Counted from the first letter of the stretch, positions 45,928 through 54,818 are shown. The stretch is 64,000 nt of DNA from Adhaeribacter pallidiroseus (GCF_003340495.1 NZ_QASA01000001.1:3844001-3908000); one strand, 5' to 3'. Notes: a model not told the origin generated them from the letters alone. Numbers and translations: made by a program.

Positions 45928-47160
45928 ATGACCAAGAAATTACACGATACCGCTAAAGTTCAGGAAACCGCCATTTTGGTAGCGGTGCCTTCTAAAACGC
46001 AACCCGACGAAAAAACCAAGGAATACCTGGACGAATTAGCTTTTCTGACCGAAACGGTAGGAGCCGAAACGATCAAAAGATTTATTCAGAAACTCGATAA
46101 ACCCGATATCCGCACCTACGTGGGCAAAGGCAAACTCGAAGAAATAAAAGCTTTTGTTACGGAATTTCAGATCGACATGGTTATTTTCGACGATGACCTG
46201 ACGCCGTCGCAGGTGCGCAACCTGGAAAGTGAACTGAAAGTGAAGATTGTGGATCGCAGCTTACTCATTCTGGATATTTTTGCGGTACGCGCAAAAACGG
46301 CGCAAGCGCGCACCCAGGTCGAAATGGCGCAATACCAATACTTTTTACCGCGTTTAACGAATCTCTGGACTCACTTATCGCGGCAAAAAGGCGGTGTAGG
46401 TATGCGCGGACCGGGAGAAACGGAAATTGAAACCGACCGCCGGATTGTACGGGATAAAATTGCTTTGCTCCGCGACAAACTCGACAAATTAGATAAACAA
46501 AACTATCAGCAACGGAAATCGCGTACCGAAATGGTGCGGGTAGCTTTAGTGGGTTACACCAACGTGGGCAAATCCACGCTCATGAACTTGCTATCGAAAT
46601 CCGAAGTATTTGCCGAAAACAAGTTATTTGCCACCGTAGATGCTACCGTGCGCAAAGTAGTAATTAACCGCATTCCTTTTTTGTTATCCGATACCGTAGG
46701 GTTTATTCGTAAGTTACCGACCCGCCTCATCGAAAGCTTTAAATCTACCCTGGACGAAATCCGGGAGGCCGATTTACTCGTGCACGTGGTAGACATTTCG
46801 CACCCGGGCTTTGAGGAACACATGGAGGTAGTAAATAAAACCTTAAAAGAAATTAACTCCGCCGAGAAACCCGTGTTGCTGGTTTTTAACAAAATAGACC
46901 AGTACCGCACCCAGGAAGTAGACGAATTAAACGATATGGGCGAAGGAACCGAATTACCTACGCTGGAGGATTTGCGGCAAACCTACATCGCCAAAATGCA
47001 CTATCCGGCAATATTTATTTCGGCCACCGACCGCACCAATATCGATACTTTACGGGAAGAATTGTTCGCCCGGGTTGCCGCCATCCACTACGAACGCTAC
47101 CCCAACGTGGCCCCATCTTCCGAAGAAGAACTGCATGCTTCCGATACGCAGGAATTATAA
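45928..47160 (+). CDS. hflX: GTPase HflX
   Basis: The 410-residue protein has the HflX N-terminal domain (RTYVGKGKLEEIKAF, VIFDDDLTPSQVRNLE) that binds ATP, the linker helix with RGPGETEIETDRR, then the GTPase domain: G1 GYTNVGKSTLMN, G3 LLSDTVGFIRKLP, G4 FNKIDQY and G5 SATD. HflX splits stalled or heat-damaged 70S ribosomes. The upstream promoter is not obvious. The accessory block starts just downstream of its stop, so hflX marks the conserved left flank. Confidence 0.96.
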   Translation: MTKKLHDTAKVQETAILVAVPSKTQPDEKTKEYLDELAFLTETVGAETIKRFIQKLDKPDIRTYVGKGKLEEIKAFVTEFQIDMVIFDDDLTPSQVRNLESELKVKIVDRSLLILDIFAVRAKTAQARTQVEMAQYQYFLPRLTNLWTHLSRQKGGVGMRGPGETEIETDRRIVRDKIALLRDKLDKLDKQNYQQRKSRTEMVRVALVGYTNVGKSTLMNLLSKSEVFAENKLFATVDATVRKVVINRIPFLLSDTVGFIRKLPTRLIESFKSTLDEIREADLLVHVVDISHPGFEEHMEVVNKTLKEINSAEKPVLLVFNKIDQYRTQEVDELNDMGEGTELPTLEDLRQTYIAKMHYPAIFISATDRTNIDTLREELFARVAAIHYERYPNVAPSSEEELHASDTQEL

Positions 47161-47324
47161 ATTTTTAAAATTAAGCTCCTGTTTGATCAGCTATTTATTA
47201 AATTCAGCCTTTAACAAAAGGGTCTCTCCTGTATGTAAACAAATCAGCTACTCCGTTTATCCAGCCAATACCGGAGGATTAATGGAGTAACTCCGTTTAT
47301 CGGCTAGTTAGCGGCAATTAAAGA

Positions 47325-47807
47325 ATGAGAATATACACTAAAAATGAGTTATCCCATTGGGCGTCTGTTGACATCTATAAGCTGGACATAAAAAGAGCTA
47401 AAGAATTTATGTCTGATTTAATACTTGCTCTACCTAATGATAGCTTAATCAGTTTTGAGGGGGACTTAAATAAAATTCAAAAACCGTCTTTTGCTTTAGA
47501 TATTGAGAAAAGTCAAAACCTTAGGAGAAACATAATTTCACCGAGAATGGATTTTTGGATTTTCAGACTGAATGAGGTAACCAAAAATTATTTATTAAAT
47601 GATTTTGTAAACAAGGTCGGAATTAGATATAAAGTTGTTCATATATCAGCAGAGTGTGATTCAAAACTAATTTTCAACTCTAATGATAATTTGGACCCAG
47701 AAGGAGTATTTATATCGTGCGGGAAATTTATTTCGCCTGAATTTTTAAATCGACTGGAAAAAACAGGATTCATTAACAACATTGAAAAAATAAAAACTAC
47801 CCCCTAA
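47325..47807 (+). CDS. Unknown protein, possible integron-cassette-like gene
   Basis: The 160-residue protein has no recognised domain and no signal peptide. It contains a patterned MRIYTKNELSHWASVDIYK start and a central FRLNEVTKNYLLNDFVNK. Base composition is AT-richer than the flanking hflX. The stop TAA (47805-47807) lies inside the left arm of an attC-like palindrome, which is how gene cassettes in integrons end. It is preceded by a 12-base direct repeat (ACTCCGTTTATC at 47250 and 47290). Confidence 0.6.
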   Translation: MRIYTKNELSHWASVDIYKLDIKRAKEFMSDLILALPNDSLISFEGDLNKIQKPSFALDIEKSQNLRRNIISPRMDFWIFRLNEVTKNYLLNDFVNKVGIRYKVVHISAECDSKLIFNSNDNLDPEGVFISCGKFISPEFLNRLEKTGFINNIEKIKTTP

Positions 47808-47870
47808 CAAGGTGCATAAGCCATGCTACGGCCGACGGCCTCGCACGTCTCATGCACTAGACGTTAGGCA
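47803..47870 (+). mobile_element. attC-like recombination site
   Basis: Outer arms CCTAAC (47804-47809) and GTTAGG (47864-47869) match the R''/R' boxes; inner arms GTGCAT (47813-47818) and ATGCAC (47853-47858) match the L''/L' boxes with 3- and 5-base spacers. The centre is a GGCCGACGGCC near-palindrome. The R' box GTTAGGC fits GTTRRRY. Only one site is clear, and no integron integrase is in view. Confidence 0.55.
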
Positions 47871-47891
47871 AAAAACAAACAACTAAGACTC

Positions 47892-48357
47892 ATGAAAATT
47901 CTTTTAGATATTGACAGCGTTTTAGTCACAACTCCAGCCTGGAAACCTGTGGAGCTATTGCCAGATGTGGTTTTTAAGTTTTAATGAAAAAGCCTCAAAA
48001 AACTTAGCCAGGATTTTAGCTAAAACAAAAGCTTCGCTTGTATTGACCTCAACGTACAGAATTAACTATACTATTCCAGAATGGCATAAGCTTTTTGAGA
48101 CGAGAGGGATAAAGACTAACTTCATTTCTAAAATCAACGACAATAAAATGATTAAAAATGTAGGAAGGCGGGTTAATGAAATTGAGAAATGGGTAAAAAG
48201 TAATCAGGGTTTGGAAGCTTTCGTGATAATTGACGACGACTTGTCAATCAACGGATTGCCAAAACTGATTAAAGATAAATGTGTCTTGACAAAGCCAATG
48301 ATAGGTTTTGATGATGAAGCAATGAACCAGGCCTTTAGAATTCTGCTGGAAAAATAA
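47892..48357 (+). pseudogene. HAD-family phosphatase (SAK-type), frameshifted
   Basis: The first frame (MKILLDIDSVLVTTPAWKPVE) has the catalytic Asp pair, but Ser takes the place of the usual Gly after DxD, and it stops after 30 residues. The next frame carries on with LSFNEKASKNLARILAKTKAS, LTSTYRIN, FVIIDDDLSINGL and LTKPMIGFDDEAM, the rest of a HAD hydrolase close to the SAK repair-associated group. Removing one T near 47967 joins the frames into a 154-residue protein. The gene immediately follows the attC-like site, in the position of the next cassette, and is inactive as read. Confidence 0.75.
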
Positions 48358-48598
48358 CTTGGTCCCAATTTCTGCAAACGTCCTCTCGGCCGATGGCAAT
48401 TACCGTTGTTTATACAAATTCATTAGTGGTTATGGTATGGTGGCATCTTGCCTTAAGGTATTTAAAATAAAAAATTAAACTTCTTAGCCGCATAAGCAAA
48501 ACGCCGCAATTGCCTCCTAAAATGTCGCAAATCACGCCATCAAAATTTCGTCTAGCTATTACTTTTGTCCAGGACCCAAAAAACATACGGAGGTAAAA

Positions 48599-49150
48599 AT
48601 GAAAAAGGTAATTGCCGCATTTAATATGACACTTGACGGTATTTGCGACCATACGGCAGGAATTGCGAACGAAGAACTACATCAGCATTATGCCGAACTG
48701 ATAGATAATGCAGGCACTATTTTATATGGCCGGACGACCTACCAACTCATGCAATTTTGGCAAACCTTATTGCACCAACCTTCCGGCGAGAAATCAATGG
48801 ACGACTTTGCTCTTTCGATAGACAAAATTCAAAAACTTGTTTTTTCGAACACCCTAAAAAGCACCGGTTGGAACAGTGCCGAACTTGCCAAAAGAACCCT
48901 AAGTGAAGAAGTTTTGCAACTTAAACAACAATCAGGGAAGGATATTCTAATTGGAAGCCGGAGTTTGATTATTCAACTTCTAAACAGTAATCTGATTGAT
49001 GAATTACAAATTTGTATTCATCCTATTATTGAAGGAAAAGGATTGCTGCTGTTTGACCAAATCAAGGACCGAATTGTATTGAAACTCATGAAGACAAAAT
49101 TACTTAACTCAGGTGCAGCCGTGTTTTACTATGAGCCGACAGGACAGTAA
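48599..49150 (+). CDS. Dihydrofolate reductase/RibD C-terminal family protein
   Basis: The 183-residue protein has the dihydrofolate-reductase-like RibD_C fold: MKKVIAAFNMTLDGIC at the start, ILYGRTTYQLMQFW (substrate loop), QKLVFSNTLKSTGW, and KDILIGSRSLIIQLLNSNLIDELQICIHPII. A strong Shine-Dalgarno-like GGAGG lies seven bases before the ATG, which is rare in this window. Such single-domain members often carry NADPH-dependent reductase activity on unknown substrates and are common accessory genes. Confidence 0.88.
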   Translation: MKKVIAAFNMTLDGICDHTAGIANEELHQHYAELIDNAGTILYGRTTYQLMQFWQTLLHQPSGEKSMDDFALSIDKIQKLVFSNTLKSTGWNSAELAKRTLSEEVLQLKQQSGKDILIGSRSLIIQLLNSNLIDELQICIHPIIEGKGLLLFDQIKDRIVLKLMKTKLLNSGAAVFYYEPTGQ

Positions 49151-49303
49151 ACAACGAACCCCTAACCAGGTATTACTAAAAGCGGGGTTAAACGGCTTTA
49201 ATCGGACGGAAGTACAAAATTCAACTTTTGTTTTTCAATTAAACTGTAGTGTTAAAATCCCGCCTCGGAAATTAGGTAAACTATTAAAAGGAATAAAATA
49301 TAA

Positions 49304-50013
49304 ATGAAAAAAATTTATTTGGCAGCCATACTCATTATGCATTGGGGTTGCTCGCCAGAGCAAGAAAAGACAAACCAAAAATCTAATAACTTAGAAGTTA
49401 AAGCGCTAAATGATTCAACTGTTGTAATTAAGAAGAAAGATAAAATTGATACCGTTAAGATTGACTTAGGGCCTGATTTTATTTTTGCCTGGAAGGATGC
49501 CCATGAATTCACAAAAAATTTTACAGTTTTTTTAAAAACCATAAAACCAATCCTGGCCCTGTTAATCAAATCAGAAAAATTGATGTAACGGGTGATGGCA
49601 AAAAAGATGAGGTTAATAGTTCAATAAAGCAGTTTGCGGATAGCCTCATTTATCTTAATTCTATCGTTGATAATAACGATACCATTTGGAAAGACAAATT
49701 AGTTATAGATAAGGATTACGCGGTTGCAAAGCTTGGATCTGAAAAACTATTTAAATTACTAAAACCTTATTGTTACAAATTTCTAATTCAAGGAAAAACA
49801 GACTTTATAAGAGATTATGACTATAATTCTACTATTAAAGCATTGCAGCCCAGTTTCCTTCGGACTATTAACCCGGCGGATACACTATTCTGGAAGCGAG
49901 AACTAAAAAACTACCAAGGAAAAATTGTAGATAATGTTTATCTGGAAAGTGGTGCAGCTTCCTATGTGTGGGATAAGAAAAACAAAAAGCTAATCGAAAT
50001 CTATAGCGAATAA
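49304..50013 (+). pseudogene. Lipoprotein with one frameshift
   Basis: The first frame (MKKIYLAAILIMHWGC, Cys16 lipidated) runs to a T7 tract at 49527-49533 and then goes out of frame. Adding one T continues with FKNHKTNPGPVNQIRKIDVTGDGKKDEV and then about 140 more residues to the stop at 50013, including YCYKFLIQGKTDF and LEIYSE-like ends. The DVTGDGKKDE pattern resembles a calcium-binding loop in FG-GAP-like proteins. The total of about 236 residues has no other known domain. As read, only the first 94 residues are made. Confidence 0.7.
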
Positions 50014-50083
50014 TTTTCCGCTCCTGAAAAAGCTAAAAACCATTAATACATTTTAAACCCAGCTTTAGGTACCATTTTTAAAA

Positions 50084-50632
50084 ATGAAAATAAATCCAGG
50101 AAATTTTAGAAAATTATTTCTGTTAAAATCAGGTATTTATTTCGTAATAATTGGACTTTATAGTTGTGCAGGCACCACCAACACAGTTATAAAAACCACC
50201 CCTAATACCTCCAATTACACCAAGGCATACATAATTTCAGCAGTAAATTCGCAGTACATTAAATTTAAGTTTGGCGCTATAACACCTTTCGGCTACATCG
50301 TACTACCAGACGATTCTGCTCAAAAACACGAGGTAATTGGCAATACAGATTTTGTCATTAAAAAAGAACTTGAAAAAATAGGAATATCTGCAGAGATAGG
50401 TAATAAAGAGATTATTCCGGAAGGTTTTGACCTGATAGTTATGTATAATGATACGTGGCGGTGGGATTTTAAAAAAGTTCTGGATAAACTGGAAATCGTA
50501 TTTATTTCTCCTGATGGCAGAGAAGAATTAGCACGATCTACCTTTAATATTTATCCGAACAAAGAGCTGCACAACTTTCCTACTCCTGAGAAAGAAGTGC
50601 CCAAAATGCTGAATCAGCTTTTGAAAAAATAA
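50084..50632 (+). CDS. DUF4136-like lipoprotein
   Basis: The 182-residue protein has a signal with lipobox YSCAG (Cys28). The remainder resembles DUF4136 lipoproteins of Bacteroidota: VIGNTDFVIKKELEKIGISAEI, then FDLIVMYNDTWRWD and a C-terminal DGREELARSTFNI. These proteins sit in the outer membrane facing the periplasm with unknown roles. It is the last gene of the accessory block before sixA. Confidence 0.6.
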   Translation: MKINPGNFRKLFLLKSGIYFVIIGLYSCAGTTNTVIKTTPNTSNYTKAYIISAVNSQYIKFKFGAITPFGYIVLPDDSAQKHEVIGNTDFVIKKELEKIGISAEIGNKEIIPEGFDLIVMYNDTWRWDFKKVLDKLEIVFISPDGREELARSTFNIYPNKELHNFPTPEKEVPKMLNQLLKK

Positions 50633-50874
50633 AAATATTGCCTATCTGTTATTCTTCGGTTAACGACCTGATACCTTTCATTCACAAAATCGTTAGCCCT
50701 TATAAATACACGCTGATTATTTCAGAAAAAATAACAAGCCATTAGAGAAACTTATCTTTAATAAGCGCATCTTCCGGTAAAATACGGCTACTCACCCCAC
50801 CTCACCGGCGTTGTGGGCGTAAGGCTAGGGAAGAAAATTAAAAACAGCGCAAAAATTTAAAAAACTGTTCCGCT

Positions 50875-51369
50875 ATGAAAACTTTATACTTGCTTCGGCA
50901 CGCCAAATCGAGCTGGGATTTTGAAGATCTCAGCGACCACGACCGGCCCTTAAACAAACGCGGCCGGCACGATGCACCTTTAATGGGCCGGGAGTTAGCG
51001 TCGCACGAAATTAGTCCGGATTTGATGGTAACCAGTTCGGCGGTGCGGGCTCTTACTACGGCATCGCTGGTGGCCAAAGAAATGGAATATGATATTGATA
51101 ATATTGTTATAAACGAAGCTATTTACGAGGCGAGCAAACAAGATTTATTAGCTATTATCCAGCAAACTCCCGATGATATTAATAACCTGATGTTGGTGGG
51201 GCACAATCCCGAAATAACCGAATTAGCTAATTTTTTAGCCCCAGAACATATTGCCAGTATGGCTACCGCTGCGGTAGTGGGTATCCGGTTTAACTGCGTA
51301 GCCTGGTCGGAGATTAGCCCCGAAAATGCGACGCTCGTGCTCTACGATTTTCCAAAAAATCACAAATAA
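50875..51369 (+). CDS. sixA: Phosphohistidine phosphatase SixA-like
   Basis: The 164-residue protein is a branch-2 histidine phosphatase. The phospho-acceptor is in LYLLRHAKSSWDFED (RHA), with the second His in MLVGHNPEITE, and KRGRHDAPLMG in between. It lacks the usual alpha insert, as in SixA, which dephosphorylates HPt phosphohistidines in phosphorelays. The hybrid kinase at 6.2 kb has an HPt domain and could be a substrate, but this is inference. Confidence 0.9.
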   Translation: MKTLYLLRHAKSSWDFEDLSDHDRPLNKRGRHDAPLMGRELASHEISPDLMVTSSAVRALTTASLVAKEMEYDIDNIVINEAIYEASKQDLLAIIQQTPDDINNLMLVGHNPEITELANFLAPEHIASMATAAVVGIRFNCVAWSEISPENATLVLYDFPKNHK

Positions 51370-51451
51370 TTCGCTCAATCTTGCTAATAACCGTACCTAA
51401 CACCTACGGTGGCTGAGTCGTAAAGCATACCGCGCATTACTTTGCTTTACT

Positions 51452-53518
51452 ATGGAAAAAAATAAAAAAATCCTGAACCGCGAACTGAGTTGGCTGGCTT
51501 TTAACTACCGCGTACTACAGGAAGCGCAGGATATTACCGTGCCTTTACTGGAACGTATCCAGTTTATGGCCATATTTTCTTCGAACCTCGACGAGTATTT
51601 TAAAGTGCGCGTGGCCACCCTTAAGCGCCTGATTCAACTAAAAAAAGGAACCCGCCAGCAACTAACCCAGGATCCCAGCGAAGAACTGGACCAGGTACTG
51701 GCCGAAGTAACCCGGCAGCAAGAAGAACTGGGTAAAACTTTCCGGAACCAGATTATGCCGGCTTTACACGCGGAACATATTTATATTCTCGACGAAGAAA
51801 CCATTCCGGCGGACCAAGAGACATTTGTGCAGGATTATTTTGCTCAGAAAGTACAGCCTTTGCTGGCGCCGGTAGTGCTTACCCCCGATCTCAACTTCTT
51901 TTTTTTAAAAGATCAGGTACTATACTTATTAGTAGAACTTACCCACCCCGGTCAGCCACCCATAACGGCTATTCTGGAAGTACCGACCAAACAACACGGC
52001 GGTCGGTTTGTAAAATTACCCACCCGAAACAAAGAACAGTTTGTTTTATTTCTGGACGATTTAATCCGGTTTAATTTACGGCGCTTATTTCCGGAATACC
52101 GTGGCGCGCGCGCGTACGCCATTAAAATTTCCCGCGATGCCGAACTGGATATGGAAGAAGAAGTTTCGGAAAACGTAATGGCTAAAATTCAGCGCAGTCT
52201 AAAAAAACGCGAAACCGGTTATCCTTCGCGTTTACTATACGATAGTAACATGCCCCAGCCTTTACAAGCCGCCGTTTGCCGGCTCGTAGGCGTTACGCCC
52301 GAAGAACTACTAGCGGGTAGCCGTTATCATAATTTCCGCGATTTTTTTGGCTTTCCTGATTTCAATCTGCCCAAACTAAAATATCCACCGCAGCCGCCAT
52401 TACCCCAACCTCAATTACAGGGTCGGAAGAATTTATTTAAAGTTATTTACCGCCAAGATTTCTTGTTGCATTATCCGTATCAATCGTTTGACTACGTGCT
52501 GCAATTTTTAAATAAAGCGGCTAAAGACCCGGCCGTAACCACCATTAGCGCCACCTTATACCGGGTAGCCGATAAATCCAAGGTAGCCAAAGCCTTGGTG
52601 AAAGCCGCCAAAAATGGCAAAAGAGTTACCGTGGTGGTAGAGCTGCAAGCCCGTTTCGACGAAGAATCGAATATTTACTGGGCGCGCAAACTGCAAAAAG
52701 CCGGTGCTACGGTTATTGCGGGCTTACCGGGTTATAAGGTACACGGCAAATTATGCCTGGTAACCCGCCAGGAGAAAAACAAACCCGTGCAATACGCTTA
52801 TTTAAGTACCGGTAATTTCAACGAAAAAACTTCCCGGATTTACGGCGATCATGGTTTGTTTACCAGCGATGCCCGGATAACTAAGGAAGTGGAACAGATC
52901 TTTCAATTTTTACTCGACCGTAACCCCGAAAACAAGCAATTCCGGCATTTACTGGTGGCACCGTTTAATATGCGGCCTAAATTTATGCAGCTGATTAACC
53001 AGGAAATCCGGAACGCCAAAAAAGGTTTACCCGCCTACTTAATCGCCAAAATGAATTCCTTGCAGGACGAAGCCATGATTTTAAAATTATACGAAGCCAG
53101 TGCGGCCGGCGTGCAGATAGATTTAATTGTGCGGGGCATTTGCTGCTTAAACCCGGGAATAAAAAATTTACGCGAAAATATTACGGTACGCAGCATCGTG
53201 GACCGTTACCTGGAACACGCCCGGGTATTTATTTTTGGCAATAATAACGACGAAAAAATGTACGTAGCCTCCGCCGATTGGATGACGCGCAACTTAAGCC
53301 GCCGGGTAGAAGTAGGTTTTCCTATTTTCGACAAAGCCTTGCATCAGGAAATCCGGCATTTGATAGATTTGCAACTGCAAGATAACACCAAAGCCCGCAC
53401 CATCGACAACCAATATGTGCACACAGAGGCTAGCCCCGCAAGCCGGGCACAGTATGCTACCTATGATTATCTGCAACATTTAAAAGACGAAGTAAAAGTT
53501 GAACCGGAAACCCATTAA
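51452..53518 (+). CDS. ppk1: Polyphosphate kinase 1
   Basis: The 688-residue protein has the four domains of Ppk1: N domain (ILNRELSWLAFNYRVLQEA), head domain, and C1/C2 with the phospholipase-D-like fold. His431 in YKVHGKLCLV is the phospho-acceptor and His589 in YLEHARVFIFG the second conserved His. GNFNEKTSRIYGDHGLF and IVRGICCLNPG are also conserved. It makes polyphosphate from ATP. It follows sixA by 82 bases on the same strand, a pair seen in several Bacteroidota, so they are probably cotranscribed. Confidence 0.97.
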   Translation: MEKNKKILNRELSWLAFNYRVLQEAQDITVPLLERIQFMAIFSSNLDEYFKVRVATLKRLIQLKKGTRQQLTQDPSEELDQVLAEVTRQQEELGKTFRNQIMPALHAEHIYILDEETIPADQETFVQDYFAQKVQPLLAPVVLTPDLNFFFLKDQVLYLLVELTHPGQPPITAILEVPTKQHGGRFVKLPTRNKEQFVLFLDDLIRFNLRRLFPEYRGARAYAIKISRDAELDMEEEVSENVMAKIQRSLKKRETGYPSRLLYDSNMPQPLQAAVCRLVGVTPEELLAGSRYHNFRDFFGFPDFNLPKLKYPPQPPLPQPQLQGRKNLFKVIYRQDFLLHYPYQSFDYVLQFLNKAAKDPAVTTISATLYRVADKSKVAKALVKAAKNGKRVTVVVELQARFDEESNIYWARKLQKAGATVIAGLPGYKVHGKLCLVTRQEKNKPVQYAYLSTGNFNEKTSRIYGDHGLFTSDARITKEVEQIFQFLLDRNPENKQFRHLLVAPFNMRPKFMQLINQEIRNAKKGLPAYLIAKMNSLQDEAMILKLYEASAAGVQIDLIVRGICCLNPGIKNLRENITVRSIVDRYLEHARVFIFGNNNDEKMYVASADWMTRNLSRRVEVGFPIFDKALHQEIRHLIDLQLQDNTKARTIDNQYVHTEASPASRAQYATYDYLQHLKDEVKVEPETH

Positions 53519-53711
53519 ATGACTATAAATAACTTTTTTTAAATTTTTTCTTTGCTCAGAGCCACAGGCCGGCCTGTTCGGCAAAGTACGGGGCTTGGAG
53601 TTCAGTAAGAATTATTGCTGGTTAGTTGGGCTAGGTAGCGCATAAACTTCCAGCGGCTTCCTAAATTTTTACGTATACATATAAAGTATTTTCCCTAGTT
53701 TTAGGTTTTAA

Positions 53712-53750
53712 CTAACCTGCGGGTTAGAACAGAATAGCCCGACTATTCTG
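53712..53750. promoter_or_regulatory. Tandem inverted repeats upstream of methyltransferase gene
   Basis: Two perfect dyads occur next to each other: CTAACC (53712-53717) with GGTTAG (53722-53727), and CAGAATAG (53730-53737) with CTATTCTG (53743-53750). They lie 13-51 bases before the start of the next gene. This looks like an operator or a leader RNA structure. Confidence 0.5.
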
Positions 53751-53762
53751 TATAATGTATCT

Positions 53763-54509
53763 GTGCGAATGCCCTTAAGAGAAGAATTTGAGATTTCCGG
53801 TAACTGGTTATTCCGGCGACGCGGTTGGTTACCCCTATTATTGTATCCGTTTGCCATTGCCCTGCTTTATTTTTACCGCGATAAAACCTACGCTTGTGTT
53901 ACCAGTACTTTCTGGAGTACCGTATGTTTGCTGGTGTCTTTAGCCGGTTTATTCGTGCGGGCGCTTACGGTGGGACACACACCCAAAGGCACCTCGGGGC
54001 GCAACACCGATAAACAAGTTGCCGAATGTTTGAATCATACGGGTATTTACTCGGTAGTGCGGCACCCGCTCTATTTAGGTAATTTTTTAATGTGGCTGGG
54101 GTTATTTTTATTTATTGGCATCTGGTGGTTTGTAGTTATTTGCGCGCTGGCTTTTTGGCTGTACTACGAGCGTATAATGTTTGCCGAAGAAGAATTTTTA
54201 CGCCGCCATTACTCCCAAATCTACGAAACCTGGGCCAGCCAAACCCCTGCTTTTTTTCCCCGCTTATCGGGTTGGCGGGCCTCTACCCTGCCCTTTTCGC
54301 TGCGCAATGTATTAAAGCGCGAATACAACGGTTTACTGGCGATGGTGGTTTCTTTTACTTTGTTAAATGCCATCAGTCACTTTTTTGTACAGCAGCGCTT
54401 GCAGGTAGATGAATTCTGGCAAATCATTTTTGGCGCCGGCGTGCTTATCTTCCTTGTCCTGCGATCGCTCAAAAAATACACCCACGTTCTGGAGATTGCC
54501 GGGAGGTGA
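53763..54509 (+). CDS. Isoprenylcysteine/phospholipid-type membrane methyltransferase (LmtA-like)
   Basis: The 248-residue protein has about six membrane segments. The C-terminal half carries the ICMT/PEMT signature: GIYSVVRHPLYLGNFLMW and, further on, EEEFLRRHYSQIYETWASQTPAFFP, with the AdoMet-binding RHP and E-E motifs. Homologues include the Leptospira LmtA type, which methylates the 1-phosphate of lipid A Kdo2. In Bacteroidota the substrate is unknown. The tandem dyads just upstream suggest regulation. It probably acts at the inner membrane on lipid A. Confidence 0.85.
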   Translation: MRMPLREEFEISGNWLFRRRGWLPLLLYPFAIALLYFYRDKTYACVTSTFWSTVCLLVSLAGLFVRALTVGHTPKGTSGRNTDKQVAECLNHTGIYSVVRHPLYLGNFLMWLGLFLFIGIWWFVVICALAFWLYYERIMFAEEEFLRRHYSQIYETWASQTPAFFPRLSGWRASTLPFSLRNVLKREYNGLLAMVVSFTLLNAISHFFVQQRLQVDEFWQIIFGAGVLIFLVLRSLKKYTHVLEIAGR

Positions 54510-54587
54510 ATTTAGTCCATAGCCAATTGTCCACGAACCACAGATTTTTACTTTATTTGATGCAAGTAATACTAATAAGAAATTCAA

Positions 54588-54818
54588 TTGGATCAATTAG
54601 ATAAAAACTTTACTGGTGCAATTATAAAAGCTTTGCAAGAAAAGCTAGAAAGAACATTATCAGAAAAGGAATTACAGGTGTTCACAACACCTAGGTCTTT
54701 AGTGGCATACGAAATGATGCTAGACTACATTAAAGATAATTCAATGTCAAAAGAGTCACTTGAAAAATATGCTAATAATGTAATTCTAGAGTACAACACT
54801 AAATATTTTAATTCATAA
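54588..54818 (+). CDS. Small unknown protein, possible TTG start
   Basis: The 76-residue frame starts at TTG (LDQLDKNFTG) with no in-frame ATG nearby upstream. It is charged and helical (IIKALQEKLERTLSEKELQ, YEMMLDYIKDNSMSKESLEKY). There is no family match. The helix pattern and regular codon use support a real gene, but the start is uncertain. Confidence 0.45.
   Translation: MDQLDKNFTGAIIKALQEKLERTLSEKELQVFTTPRSLVAYEMMLDYIKDNSMSKESLEKYANNVILEYNTKYFNS

Noticed and set aside
47284-47315. attC or attI remnant before the first accessory gene
   Set aside because: GTTAGCG does not fit GTTRRRY and no paired arm was found; only a small GGAG/CTCC dyad is present.
48361-48420. Second attC-like site after the HAD gene
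   Set aside because: It has a TAAC near the stop and a GGCCGATGG centre, but no matching R' box or L arms, so it is too weak to call.
48410-48652. 80-residue reverse frame before the DHFR-like gene
   Set aside because: It overlaps the start and the GGAGG site of the forward gene and has no family resemblance.
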